DNA from: Nocardioides sp. S5
GTDB taxonomy: Bacteria; Actinomycetota; Actinomycetes; Propionibacteriales; Nocardioidaceae
NCBI RefSeq assembly: GCF_017310035.1
Contig: NZ_CP022296.1
Location: 496,001-560,000 of the forward strand
Length of the DNA: 64,000 bases
Direction: 5' to 3'
Shown: positions 33,295 to 41,269 of the stretch, piece after piece
Numbering within the stretch: the stretch's first letter is position 1
How the letters are laid out: every line of letters begins with the position of its first letter
Translations under genes and position numbers: made by a program
Notes under the pieces: model-generated
Seen by the model: only the letters and a program-made list of their open reading frames with translations
What the model was told of the DNA's origin: nothing
The model's database searches: none

Positions 33295-34014
33295 TCACAC
33301 CCGCGCCGGGTCCCCGCCACCCTCCAACGGATGGTCGGGCAGCCCGCGTTGGGCGACCACCCGGGCGGCGAGGTCGCGCAGCTTGACGTTCTCGTGCGAG
33401 GAGATGCGCCGCATCACGTCGAAGGCCCTCTTCTCGTCGAGGCCGTAGCGCTCCATGATGATGCCGGTCGCCTGGCCGATCACGGTCCGGGACTCCAGCG
33501 CCATCGCCAGCTGCTCGTCGTTGAGGGAGCGGGCCAGCGCGACCGCCGACATCGCCGCGACGACCTGCCCGTGGACGACGTCGTCGTCGGAGAAGGCGTG
33601 CGGGGTCCGGGAGTAGACGTTGAGCGCGCCCCACGAGTGGTCGTCACGGGTGAAGAGCCGGAAGCTCAGGCTCGACCGGATCCCGAGCTCCTCGACCATC
33701 GTGGCGCCCCACGTCGGCCAGCGCGGGTCGGTGGCGAGGTCGTCGACACGGACCGTGCAGTGCTGGCGGATCGCCTCGCGGCACGGCCCCTCGCCCAGCT
33801 CGTACTGCCACTCGTCGAGCTCGCGGAGCCGCTCGTGCGAGGCCGCCGGCGTGCGCAGCCGACCGTGCTCGATGATCGAGACGCCGACGTAGTCGGCCGC
33901 GGAGAAGAACTCCGGGGTGATCTCGACGAGTTCCTCGAGCGTGTGCGGGGTGCCGTCCGCCGCGTCGAGCCGGCGCACGGCGCCGACGAGCTCGTGGTGG
34001 AACTGCTCGGTCAT
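33295..34014 (-). CDS. GAF-ANTAR regulator
   Basis: A 239-residue putative RNA-binding antiterminator. The GAF domain (about 15-165) includes YELGEGPCREAI and FRLFTRDDHSWGALNVYS. The ANTAR domain (about 170-225) is well formed: VIGQATGIIMERYGLDEKRA then VMRRISSHENVKLRDLAARVV. The ATG at 34014 is used; GGGAGG lies 8 bases upstream, and a GTG six codons earlier is possible. A hypothetical helical protein follows in the same direction. Confidence 0.9.
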   Translation of the reverse strand: MTEQFHHELVGAVRRLDAADGTPHTLEELVEITPEFFSAADYVGVSIIEHGRLRTPAASHERLRELDEWQYELGEGPCREAIRQHCTVRVDDLATDPRWPTWGATMVEELGIRSSLSFRLFTRDDHSWGALNVYSRTPHAFSDDDVVHGQVVAAMSAVALARSLNDEQLAMALESRTVIGQATGIIMERYGLDEKRAFDVMRRISSHENVKLRDLAARVVAQRGLPDHPLEGGGDPARV

Positions 34015-34145
34015 CTTCCCGGCCTCCCTCACACCCGGAAGCCTTCAGACTGGCACTGCCGTGACGGCCCCGCAAGACGCACCGGCCCCCACCCCGTCGG
34101 ACCGGACGGACGCATGGACCGCGCGCGCGTGGGCACTGGTCGACC

Positions 34146-35327
34146 ATGAAGGCAGTCACGTGGCAGGGCAGGCAGGACATGCAGGTCATCGACGTCCCGG
34201 ACGCGGTGGTCGAGGACCCGACCGACGTGGTCGTGGAGATCACCTCGACCGGGTTGTGCGGGTCCGACCTGCACCTGTACGACCCGCTCACGCCGTTCAT
34301 GACCGAGGGCGACGTCGTCGGCCACGAGCCGATGGGCATCGTGCGCGAGGTCGGTTCGGCGGTGCAGACGCTCGAGGTCGGCGACCGTGTCGTCGTGCCG
34401 TTCAACATCAGCTGCGGCTCGTGCTGGATGTGCGACCGTGGCCTGTTCAGCCAGTGCGAGACGACGCAGAACCGCGACACCGGCACCGGCGCGAGCCTCT
34501 TCGGCTACAGCAAGCTCTACGGCCAGGTCCCCGGCGGCCAGGCCGAGCTTCTGCGCGTCCCGTTCGCCGACGCGCTGCCGATCAAGGTCCCGCACGGCCC
34601 CACCGACGACCGGTTCCTCTTCCTCTCCGACGTCCTGCCCACCGCATGGCAGGCGGTGGAGTACGCCGACGTCGAGGACGGCGGCACCCTGCTGGTGGTC
34701 GGCGCCGGCCCGATCGGCGACATGGCCGCGCGCATCGCGATGCACCGCGGCCTGCGTGTCATCGCCGTCGACTCAGTCCGCGAGCGCCTCGCCCGCCTGC
34801 ACGGCCGCGGCGCGGAGACGATCGACCACACCGAGGTCGACGGCATCGGCGACCGGGTGCGTGAGCTGACCGACGGCCGCGGCGCCGACGCTGTCATCGA
34901 CGCGGTCGGGATGGAGGCGCACGGGTCGCCCGTCGCCGAGACCGCCCAGAAGGCGCTCGCCTTCCTGCCCAAGAAGGTGCAGGAGAAGCTCATGCTCAAC
35001 GCCGGGTCCGACCGGCTCGCCGCCCTGATGAGCGCGATCGACGCCGTGCGCCGAGGCGGAACGATCAGCATCTCCGGCGTCTACGGCGCACCGACCGACC
35101 CGCTGCCGATGTTCCAGCTGTTCGACAAGCAGGTGCAGATCCGGATGGGCCAGGCCAACGTGCACCGCTGGAGCGACGACATCCTCGCCCTTCTCCAGCA
35201 GGAGGACGACGTGCTCGGCGTCGAGACCTTCGCGACGCACCACCTGCCCCTCGAGGACGCCCCGGAGGCCTACCGGAAGTTCCGCGACAAGGAGGACGGC
35301 ATGGTCAAGGTGGTGTTCACCCCGTGA
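34146..35327 (+). CDS. Zinc-dependent alcohol dehydrogenase (glutathione-independent FDH-like)
   Basis: A 393-residue MDR enzyme. Catalytic zinc ligands are the Cys in GLCGSDLHLYD and the His in GHEPMG; the structural zinc is held by the four Cys of CGSCWMCDRGLFSQC. The NAD motif is LVVGAGPIGDMAAR. The long form with extended C-terminal loop resembles formaldehyde dehydrogenase-type ADHs. Its stop overlaps the GTG of the iron-redox gene by 4 bases, so it heads a three-gene operon with a heme-oxygenase-like and a CDGSH protein. Substrate not evident. Confidence 0.92.
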   Translation: MKAVTWQGRQDMQVIDVPDAVVEDPTDVVVEITSTGLCGSDLHLYDPLTPFMTEGDVVGHEPMGIVREVGSAVQTLEVGDRVVVPFNISCGSCWMCDRGLFSQCETTQNRDTGTGASLFGYSKLYGQVPGGQAELLRVPFADALPIKVPHGPTDDRFLFLSDVLPTAWQAVEYADVEDGGTLLVVGAGPIGDMAARIAMHRGLRVIAVDSVRERLARLHGRGAETIDHTEVDGIGDRVRELTDGRGADAVIDAVGMEAHGSPVAETAQKALAFLPKKVQEKLMLNAGSDRLAALMSAIDAVRRGGTISISGVYGAPTDPLPMFQLFDKQVQIRMGQANVHRWSDDILALLQQEDDVLGVETFATHHLPLEDAPEAYRKFRDKEDGMVKVVFTP

Positions 35328-36280
35328 GGCTCCCCAAGCCTCGCGGCGTGCTGAGCGAGTGGCTGGCCGCCCGCCTCGCGGAGCCGGGTCACGCCGGCGC
35401 CGCCCCCGCGCCCGACTCCTGGGACGACGAGTCCATCTCGCTCTGGACGCTGCACGAGCTGTCCTTCCGCGGCTTCGAGGACGCCGACGAGCGCGCGGAG
35501 TGGGACCCCGATCTGCTCGGCGTGCGTCGCGACCTCGAGGAGGCGCTCGAGGAGAGGCTGCGCTCGCGGTGGTCCGAGGCCGGTGGCGGTGCCGCGCAGC
35601 GCGGGATGGACGTGCCCGATGCCCTCGAGGCTCTCGTCGCCGACGACGACGGTCCGTCGCTGGCCGACCACGTCCGTCGCCACGCCGACCGCGACCAGGT
35701 GCTCGAGCTGCTGCGCCAGCGCTCGGTCTACCACCTCAAGGAGTCCGACCCGTCGGCCTTCGTGGTCCCGCGGCTGCCGGTGCGCGCCAAGGCAGCGCTG
35801 ATGGCCCTGCAGTTCGACGAGTACGGCGACGGCGACCCCAACCGGCTCCACTCCCACCTCTTCGCGCGCGGGCTCGAGGCCGTCGGGTTGAGGGCCGAGT
35901 ACGGCGCCTACGTCGAGGACGCCACCACCGAGAACCTCGAGATGAACAACGCCGGAGCCCTCTTCGGCCTGCACCGCCGCCTGCGCGGTGCGGCCATGGG
36001 TCACCTGGCCGCGTTCGAGATGACCAGCTCCCTGCCGTCGCGCAAGATGGTGCAGGGGCTCGACCGGCTCGGCCTCACCGGCGCGATGTCGGACTACTAC
36101 GACGAGCACGTCGAGGCCGACGCCGTCCACGAGCACCTCGCGGCCCGCGACATCTGCGGCACCCTGGCCGAGGACGAGCCCGACCAGGCCGAGGACATCC
36201 TCTTCGGCGCCTTCACGTGCCTCGACGTCGAGGCACGCTTCGCCGCCGACATGCTGGGCGCGTGGGGGGTCGAGGGATGA
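35324..36280 (+). CDS. Iron-containing redox enzyme, heme-oxygenase-like (HDO) fold
   Basis: A 318-residue all-helical protein of the 'iron-containing redox enzyme' family. Acidic and His residues that could bind a diiron centre are in FDEYGDGDPNRLHSHLF (about 165-180), AFEMTSS and YYDEHVEADAVHEH. Relatives with this fold (UndA, BesC, SznF types) are O2-dependent oxidases acting on fatty acids or amino acids; here the substrate is unknown. GTG start overlapping the alcohol dehydrogenase stop, and its own stop overlapping the CDGSH start, so the three are made together. Confidence 0.83.
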   Translation: MRLPKPRGVLSEWLAARLAEPGHAGAAPAPDSWDDESISLWTLHELSFRGFEDADERAEWDPDLLGVRRDLEEALEERLRSRWSEAGGGAAQRGMDVPDALEALVADDDGPSLADHVRRHADRDQVLELLRQRSVYHLKESDPSAFVVPRLPVRAKAALMALQFDEYGDGDPNRLHSHLFARGLEAVGLRAEYGAYVEDATTENLEMNNAGALFGLHRRLRGAAMGHLAAFEMTSSLPSRKMVQGLDRLGLTGAMSDYYDEHVEADAVHEHLAARDICGTLAEDEPDQAEDILFGAFTCLDVEARFAADMLGAWGVEG

Positions 36281-36489
36281 GCGCGCGCGACTTCGACCAT
36301 CCCGACGTCGTGCTGGTGCCGCACGGACCGATGCTGCTGCGGGGGGCCGAGTCGGTGCAGGACGCCGACGGGACCGTGCACCCGGTCGAGCGCCCGGTCG
36401 TGGCGCTGTGCCGGTGCGAGAAGTCGAGCCGGCTGCCGTGGTGCGACGGCACGCACAAGGTCATCCCGCGGGGCGCTCCCCGGACCTAG
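36277..36489 (+). CDS. CDGSH iron-sulfur domain protein
   Basis: A 70-residue protein with a single CDGSH motif: CRCEKSSRLPWCDGTH, which provides the three Cys and one His that hold a [2Fe-2S] cluster. It likely passes electrons to the HDO-type enzyme encoded just upstream (4-base overlap). No membrane anchor. The stop codon shares the palindrome CTAG with the stop of the convergent methyltransferase. Confidence 0.92.
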   Translation: MSARDFDHPDVVLVPHGPMLLRGAESVQDADGTVHPVERPVVALCRCEKSSRLPWCDGTHKVIPRGAPRT

Positions 36490-36498
36490 CCGGTCCGG
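36480..36498. terminator. Bidirectional hairpin across two convergent stop codons
   Basis: CCGGACC (36480-36486) and GGTCCGG (36492-36498) form a perfect 7-bp stem with loop TAGCC. Both stop codons lie in it. There is no T run, so it would work only as a weak or Rho-assisted stop for the two converging operons. Confidence 0.4.
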
Positions 36499-37106
36499 TC
36501 GATGCGGGCGAGCACGCCGCGATCGTGCTGGCGCAGCTCCGGCATGGTGAGCGTCCCGTCGGTGAAGCACTCCTCGTGCACCAGGGCCGTGGCCTGCGCG
36601 ACGGTCCCGAGCTGGAGGACGGCTGAGCCTCCGGGCGCCAGGTGCTCGGCGACCACGCGCAGACACGCGCGCGCCACGTCGAGCCCGTCGTCGCCACCGT
36701 CGATGGCGCTCAGCGGGTCCTCGGGGAAGCGGCGGGTCTCGGCGCGGGGCACCCACGGCGGGTCGGCGATGACGACGGGGAAGACCTCGTCGTCCGCGAG
36801 CGCGGTCTCGAGGCGGGCCTCGCGGACCTCGACCCGGTCGGACATGCCGGCGTCGCGGGCGTTGTCGCGTGCGAAGTCGCACGCGACCGCGCTGGCATCC
36901 ACGCACACCAGCCGCCGATCGCTCGCGGCCACCGCGAGCAGCCCGATGTGCCCCGCGCCGGCGCACAGCTCCAGCACGGGACCGTCGGGTGCGGTGCGCA
37001 TCAGCTCGGCGGCCCACTCGGACTGGGCCGCGGTCCACTCGCGCGGTCGCAGGACCCGGTCGTCGAAGGCGATGGTGAGCGGGCCGAAGGCCAGCGTCTC
37101 GGTCAT
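36486..37106 (-). CDS. Class I SAM-dependent methyltransferase
   Basis: A 206-residue methyltransferase. SAM motif I is VLELCAGAGHIGLLA, the acidic strand follows in VCVDASAVACDFA, and the catalytic-loop motif VIADPPWVP resembles the (N/D)PPY/W of amino-group (N5-Gln/HemK-like or RsmC-like) enzymes. No target-binding domain is seen. It is the third gene of a minus-strand operon, its ATG overlapping the stop of the FAD oxidoreductase by 4 bases. Substrate may be protein, RNA or a small molecule. Confidence 0.87.
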   Translation of the reverse strand: MTETLAFGPLTIAFDDRVLRPREWTAAQSEWAAELMRTAPDGPVLELCAGAGHIGLLAVAASDRRLVCVDASAVACDFARDNARDAGMSDRVEVREARLETALADDEVFPVVIADPPWVPRAETRRFPEDPLSAIDGGDDGLDVARACLRVVAEHLAPGGSAVLQLGTVAQATALVHEECFTDGTLTMPELRQHDRGVLARIDRTG

Positions 37107-38725
37107 GGGGCCACCTGGCTCGTACGTCGTCGGGGCAGTGAGTGGGTGCGCTGGTGCCAGATCGCCGCGCGGGCGGAGTTGGCGCCGGCCGCTCCGTGCA
37201 CACCACCACCGGGGTGGGCGGAGGCGGAGGCGAGGTAGAGCCCGGGCAGGCCCGTGGCGGCGCGGCCGCGCATCGCGGGCACGGGTCGGAAGACCAGCTC
37301 CTGGTGCAGCTGCGAGGTGCCGCCGTTGACCGCGCCGCCGATGAGGTTGGCGTTGCGTGCCTCGAGCTCGTGGGGGCCCAGCACGCGGCGCGCGGCGACC
37401 AGGCTGCCGAAGCCCGGCGCGCGCTCCTCGATGCGCGCCTGCATGCGGTCGGCGAAGCGCTCGAGGTCGTCGTGGTCCCACCGCCCGGTGACCTCGCCGC
37501 CGGCGTCGGAGCGGGTCGCGCCCGGCTGCGGGACGTGGGTGTAGGCCCACATCGACTCGGTGCCGGCCGGCGAGCGGGTGGGGTCGCTGGTCGTCATCTG
37601 ACCGGTGAGCAGGAACGGCCGGTCCGGCACGATCCCGGAACCCACCTGCGCGAGCGTCTGGGTCATCTCCTCCACGGAGTCGGCGACGTGCACCGTGCCC
37701 GGCGAGTCGACCGGTCGTCCGGTCCACGGGACCGGTCCCGACAGCGCCCAGTCCACCTTGACGGTGCCCGGGTCGAGCTCGAAGTCGCGCATCCCGCGCA
37801 CCAGGCGGGCCGGCAGGTCCTCGGCGCGCACCAGGCCGCCGAACAACCGCGGGGCGACCACGTCGGCGAGCACGGTCGGGGCGGCGTACCAGCCCCCGTC
37901 GGCCGTCACCACGCCGCTCACGCGCCCGTCGCGTACGACGACGCGCGTGACAGGGGTGCCGGTCGTCAGGGTGCCCCCGCGACTGACCAGCCGGGCGACG
38001 AGGGCGTCGGTGAGCGACTGCGCGCCACCGCGCGGCACGGGGAACCCGACCGTCTGCCCGAGCATCGTCATCAGCACACCGAAGACGCCGGAGCCGGGGG
38101 ACGCCAGCGGGAAGTCGGCGTGGCCGGCGTTGCCGGCGAGCAGCAGCGGGGCCGCGGGCCCGGAGAACAGCTCGCGCCCCAGGGACGCGACCGGCGTGGC
38201 CAGGCGGCGCACGACGTCCAGCCCGCCGGCCCGCGCCAGGGCGGGCAGCAGCCGCGCCCCGGCGCGGACGGGCGGGAAGGGCGAGGTGAGGCCGTCGACG
38301 AGGGACGGACCGATGCGGTCCCAGGTGGCGCACAGCTCGAGCCACGCCTCGCCGTCGCCGGCACGCAGCGCGTCGAGGCCGGCGGCGGTGCGCTCGCGGT
38401 CGCGGTGCAGCAGCGCCCACTGCCCGTCGCCGAAGGGGTGCCCGAGCACGGCCGGGGCGTGGTCCCAGACCAGTCCGTGCTCCTCGAGGCGCAGCGACGT
38501 CATCGCACGCGAGGCGCGGGCGAGGGGGTAGAAGGCGCTGAAGGTGTCGTGGACGAAGTCCGGGTGCACCTCGCGGTCGCTGCGGACGGCCCCGCCCGGG
38601 ATGTCCTGGGCCTCCAGGACCAGCACGCGCCAGCCGGCGTCGGCGAGCACGTTGGCGGCGACCAGCCCGTTGGGGCCGGCGCCGATGACGATCGCGTCGT
38701 GCGTGGCGGCCGCGGCCACCCTCAC
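37103..38725 (-). CDS. Phytoene-desaturase-like NAD(P)/FAD oxidoreductase
   Basis: A 540-residue flavoprotein of the CrtI/retinol saturase-like family. The FAD motif AIVIGAGPNGLVAANVLADAG is at the N-terminus and the C-terminal flavin signature reads GLYLASASAHPGGGVHGAAG. No other carotenoid gene is present, so a desaturase or isomerase role on an isoprenoid is uncertain. The GTG at 38725 overlaps the SRPBCC stop (GTGA), and its stop overlaps the methyltransferase ATG. It is the middle gene of a tightly coupled three-gene unit. Confidence 0.9.
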   Translation of the reverse strand: MRVAAAATHDAIVIGAGPNGLVAANVLADAGWRVLVLEAQDIPGGAVRSDREVHPDFVHDTFSAFYPLARASRAMTSLRLEEHGLVWDHAPAVLGHPFGDGQWALLHRDRERTAAGLDALRAGDGEAWLELCATWDRIGPSLVDGLTSPFPPVRAGARLLPALARAGGLDVVRRLATPVASLGRELFSGPAAPLLLAGNAGHADFPLASPGSGVFGVLMTMLGQTVGFPVPRGGAQSLTDALVARLVSRGGTLTTGTPVTRVVVRDGRVSGVVTADGGWYAAPTVLADVVAPRLFGGLVRAEDLPARLVRGMRDFELDPGTVKVDWALSGPVPWTGRPVDSPGTVHVADSVEEMTQTLAQVGSGIVPDRPFLLTGQMTTSDPTRSPAGTESMWAYTHVPQPGATRSDAGGEVTGRWDHDDLERFADRMQARIEERAPGFGSLVAARRVLGPHELEARNANLIGGAVNGGTSQLHQELVFRPVPAMRGRAATGLPGLYLASASAHPGGGVHGAAGANSARAAIWHQRTHSLPRRRTSQVAP

Positions 38726-39159
38726 CGGGGCCGGCCCTCCGCCACGAACGCGAGGCGGCGCAGGGTCTCGGTGTTGCGCAGGTGGAGCTGGACGTCCTGG
38801 ACGGGCTTGGGCACGAGGGCGCCGGGGCCGGCGGTCGCGTTCTCCACGATCGTCACGACCGTGGTGTCGGCGGTGGGGCGCAACGAGATCTCGACGCGCG
38901 CCTCGCCCGCGGGCCAGCCGCGGGCCTTGAGGACGATGCGCCGATCCTCCTCGACCTCGAGCACCTCGGTGGTGTCGTTGATCAGCAGGGGCCACGTGCC
39001 GACGCTGTGGTGCAGTCGCGACCCGACCGCTGGCCACGTGTCGTCGACGTCACGCATCCGTGAGGCGCCCACGACGAAGAGGGGGTAGAGCCAGCCGTCG
39101 GCGAGGACCGACCAGACCTGCTCGGGGGTCGCGGAAATGGGACGGCTCGTGGTGCTCAT
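38722..39159 (-). CDS. SRPBCC (polyketide cyclase-like) family protein
   Basis: A 145-residue START-like ligand-binding protein. The N-terminal STTSRPISATPEQVWSVLAD is the usual first strand and helix, followed by the WLYPLFVVGAS turn and HHSVGTWPLLIND. It may bind the substrate handled by the downstream FAD oxidoreductase. First gene of the SRPBCC-CrtI-like-methyltransferase operon. Divergent from a GAF-ANTAR gene with a 137-base gap. Confidence 0.85.
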   Translation of the reverse strand: MSTTSRPISATPEQVWSVLADGWLYPLFVVGASRMRDVDDTWPAVGSRLHHSVGTWPLLINDTTEVLEVEEDRRIVLKARGWPAGEARVEISLRPTADTTVVTIVENATAGPGALVPKPVQDVQLHLRNTETLRRLAFVAEGRPR

Positions 39160-39238
39160 GCGAGGTTCTCCGGCATGTCGTCGACGTACCCCACCGCCGC
39201 GGCTCCATGCGCGGCGGACCCGTCCAGAGGGTGTCGCG

Positions 39239-39266
39239 TTGTCGGACGGTCGGCCGGGACGATAAC
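39239..39266 (+). promoter_or_regulatory. Candidate promoter of the GAF-ANTAR gene at 39297
   Basis: TTGTCG (39239-39244), a 16-base spacer and GATAAC (39261-39266), each matching the housekeeping consensus at 4 of 6. The AT-rich run GATAACTTCT stands out from its surroundings. It would give a leader of about 25 bases. Confidence 0.4.
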
Positions 39267-39296
39267 TTCTGACCGACTCCAGAACACGGGTCGCAG

Positions 39297-40031
39297 ATGA
39301 ACGTCACGCGAGGATCTTCTTTGTCTTCCCTCGACCCCTTGCCCGTGTTCGCGCGGCTGGCCGCCGAGCTGCACCAGGAGCCGGACGAGGCCACCGCCTC
39401 GCAGGCCATCGTCACCCGTCTGCGCGAGGTGGTGCCGGAGGCCCGGCGCGTGAGCCTCGCGGTCCGCGAGTCGCGTGGGCTCCGCACCCTGGCCAGCAGC
39501 GACCGCCTGGCCAACGAGGCCGACGCCCTCCAGTACGCCCTCGGCGAGGGCCCCGCCATCGAGGTGGTGGACCAGGGTGGCTGGCTGCGTGTCGGCGACG
39601 TGGACTCCGACGCCCGGTGGCAGGGGTGGGCGCCGCGCGCGGCCGCGCTCGGGGTGCGCTCGCTCCTCGCCGTCGCGCTGGTCGACGGGGAGGAGACCCT
39701 GGGTGCCCTCACCGTCTACGGCACCGACCCCGGCGGCTTCTCCGAGCGCGACGCCGTCGAGCACGCCCTGGCGTATGCCGCCCACGCTGCCACCGCGCTC
39801 GCGTGCACCCGGCGTGCTGCGACGCTGGAGACCGCGGTGAGCTCGCGCCACGTCATCGGCATGGCGCAGGGCATCGCGATGGAGCGCTACGGCATCGGCG
39901 CCCAGCAGAGCTTCGAGCTGCTGCGCAGGCTCTCCTCCACGACCAACGTCAAGCTGCGCGACGTCGCCGCCCAGATCGTGGAGACGAGGACCATCCCGGT
40001 CGAGCGCGACCGCGAGCACTCCGAGGACTGA
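39297..40031 (+). CDS. GAF-ANTAR regulator
   Basis: A 244-residue putative antiterminator. GAF domain about 15-170 (YALGEGPAIEVVD; LLAVALVDGEETLGALTVYG) and ANTAR domain about 180-235 (VIGMAQGIAMERYGIGAQQS then LLRRLSSTTNVKLRDVAAQIV). The GAF core has GEGPAIE where relatives have GEGPCxE, so the common Cys is lost. Converges with another GAF-ANTAR gene 9 bases away. Confidence 0.9.
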   Translation: MNVTRGSSLSSLDPLPVFARLAAELHQEPDEATASQAIVTRLREVVPEARRVSLAVRESRGLRTLASSDRLANEADALQYALGEGPAIEVVDQGGWLRVGDVDSDARWQGWAPRAAALGVRSLLAVALVDGEETLGALTVYGTDPGGFSERDAVEHALAYAAHAATALACTRRAATLETAVSSRHVIGMAQGIAMERYGIGAQQSFELLRRLSSTTNVKLRDVAAQIVETRTIPVERDREHSED

Positions 40032-40040
40032 GGCGCCGGC

Positions 40041-40751
40041 TCAGCTCGGGAGGGCGCCGTGCTGGAGGACGTGCTCGGCGACCACCCCGATCTTGGTGCG
40101 GCGGGTGCGCGCGGCCGTGCGCAGCGCGTTGAAGGCCGCGACCGGGTCGGTCGACTCCTTGGCCATCAGGAAGCCGACGGCCCGCTCGATCACGACGCGG
40201 TAGTCGAGGGCGTACTGGAGCTGGCGGGCGAGCTCGCCGGCGGTGTGTGCCTGCACGGCCGCCATGAGCGTGGTGGCGATGACCTCGGCGTAGCGCGCGA
40301 GCGCGGTCACCTCGCTCGCGTCCCACTCGTGGGCGTCCTCGCGGTAGACGTCGAGCGTCCCGACCGGCACGCCACCGACGCGCACCGGCGTGCCGAGCAC
40401 CGCGCGCACGGGCTGCGCAGCCATCGCGTGGGCCAGCGTCGGCCAGCGCTCCGGCTCGGCGGTGACGTCGTGCGTGGTGATGACGCGCGCCTCGACGAAC
40501 GCCTCGGTGCACGGGCCCTCGCCCGCTGCTGCCTCGGTCGTCTCCAGGATCCGTCCGGGGCCCTCGGTGGCGGCGACGTAGCGCAGCATGTCCTGCTCGT
40601 CGGCGACCAGCAGGCCCGCGCCCCGGACGTCGAAGAGGTCGACGCATGCGTCGAGGACCGCCTCCAGGGCCGAGACGACGCTGCCGTTGTCCTCGCGCGA
40701 GAGGGTCAGCCGGCGCAGGCTCTCGGCCAGCGCCGCTGCATCGATGCTCAT
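40041..40751 (-). CDS. GAF-ANTAR regulator
   Basis: A 236-residue protein. The GAF domain (about 20-170) carries AAAGEGPCTEAF and LGTPVRVGGVPVGTLDVY. The ANTAR helices (about 180-230) read VIERAVGFLMAKESTDPVAA and a C-terminal segment RRTKIGVVAEHVL. Its ATG overlaps the stop of the ANTAR-only gene upstream by 4 bases, so a GAF-ANTAR and a stand-alone ANTAR protein are made from one message and may form mixed dimers (inference). Confidence 0.9.
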   Translation of the reverse strand: MSIDAAALAESLRRLTLSREDNGSVVSALEAVLDACVDLFDVRGAGLLVADEQDMLRYVAATEGPGRILETTEAAAGEGPCTEAFVEARVITTHDVTAEPERWPTLAHAMAAQPVRAVLGTPVRVGGVPVGTLDVYREDAHEWDASEVTALARYAEVIATTLMAAVQAHTAGELARQLQYALDYRVVIERAVGFLMAKESTDPVAAFNALRTAARTRRTKIGVVAEHVLQHGALPS

Positions 40752-41095
40752 GGAGCGGGATCTTTCCCCGTCCATGGTCCGGTTGGCCAGCCGGAGGTCG
40801 GCAGCTGGTCCACGAAGGCGTCGAGCACGGCGGTGTCGGCGGCGTCCGCGGTGCCGTCGTGGGTGGCCACCAGCACCCGCGCCACGGCGCGGACCTTGGT
40901 GTTGCTGTCCTGCGAGACGCGCAGCATGGTGCGCCACGCCTGCTCGGTGCTGCACCCGAAGCGGGCCGACACCAGCCCGACGGCCATGCCGATGTCGCGC
41001 TGCGACCGCACGGCCTCGTGGAGGTGCGCGATCTCGTCGCGCAGGGCCGTTGCGGGCTCGGCGGAGCCGTCGGAGGGCAGGGATGTCCCAGACAT
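40748..41095 (-). CDS. Small ANTAR-domain protein
   Basis: A 115-residue protein that is little more than an ANTAR domain: HLHEAVRSQRDIGMAVGLVS followed by CSTEQAWRTMLRVSQDSNTKVRAVARVLV. A GAF sensor is absent, leaving short flexible ends. GAGAGGTG lies just upstream of the ATG. It precedes and overlaps the GAF-ANTAR gene by 4 bases. Divergent from the AraC-type regulator with a 174-base gap in which no clear site was found. Confidence 0.85.
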   Translation of the reverse strand: MSGTSLPSDGSAEPATALRDEIAHLHEAVRSQRDIGMAVGLVSARFGCSTEQAWRTMLRVSQDSNTKVRAVARVLVATHDGTADAADTAVLDAFVDQLPTSGWPTGPWTGKDPAP

Positions 41096-41269
41096 GAGGT
41101 CACCTCTCAATGACGTCAGTCCGCGGACACAGGGCGGAGCAAGAAGAAGCCCCCCTAGCGTACAGGGCGGCCCCCCGCCACCGGAGTGGGCAGGAAGTCC
41201 CAGGTGGACTAGACTGGCCGGCGGCTCGAGCACACGGGTCGTCCAGCTCCTCCTCGACGGGGGTGGCCG

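Noticed and set aside
37103..38725. CrtI-like gene as part of a carotenoid cluster
   Set aside because: No phytoene synthase, prenyl synthase or cyclase gene is present; the family has many non-carotenoid members.
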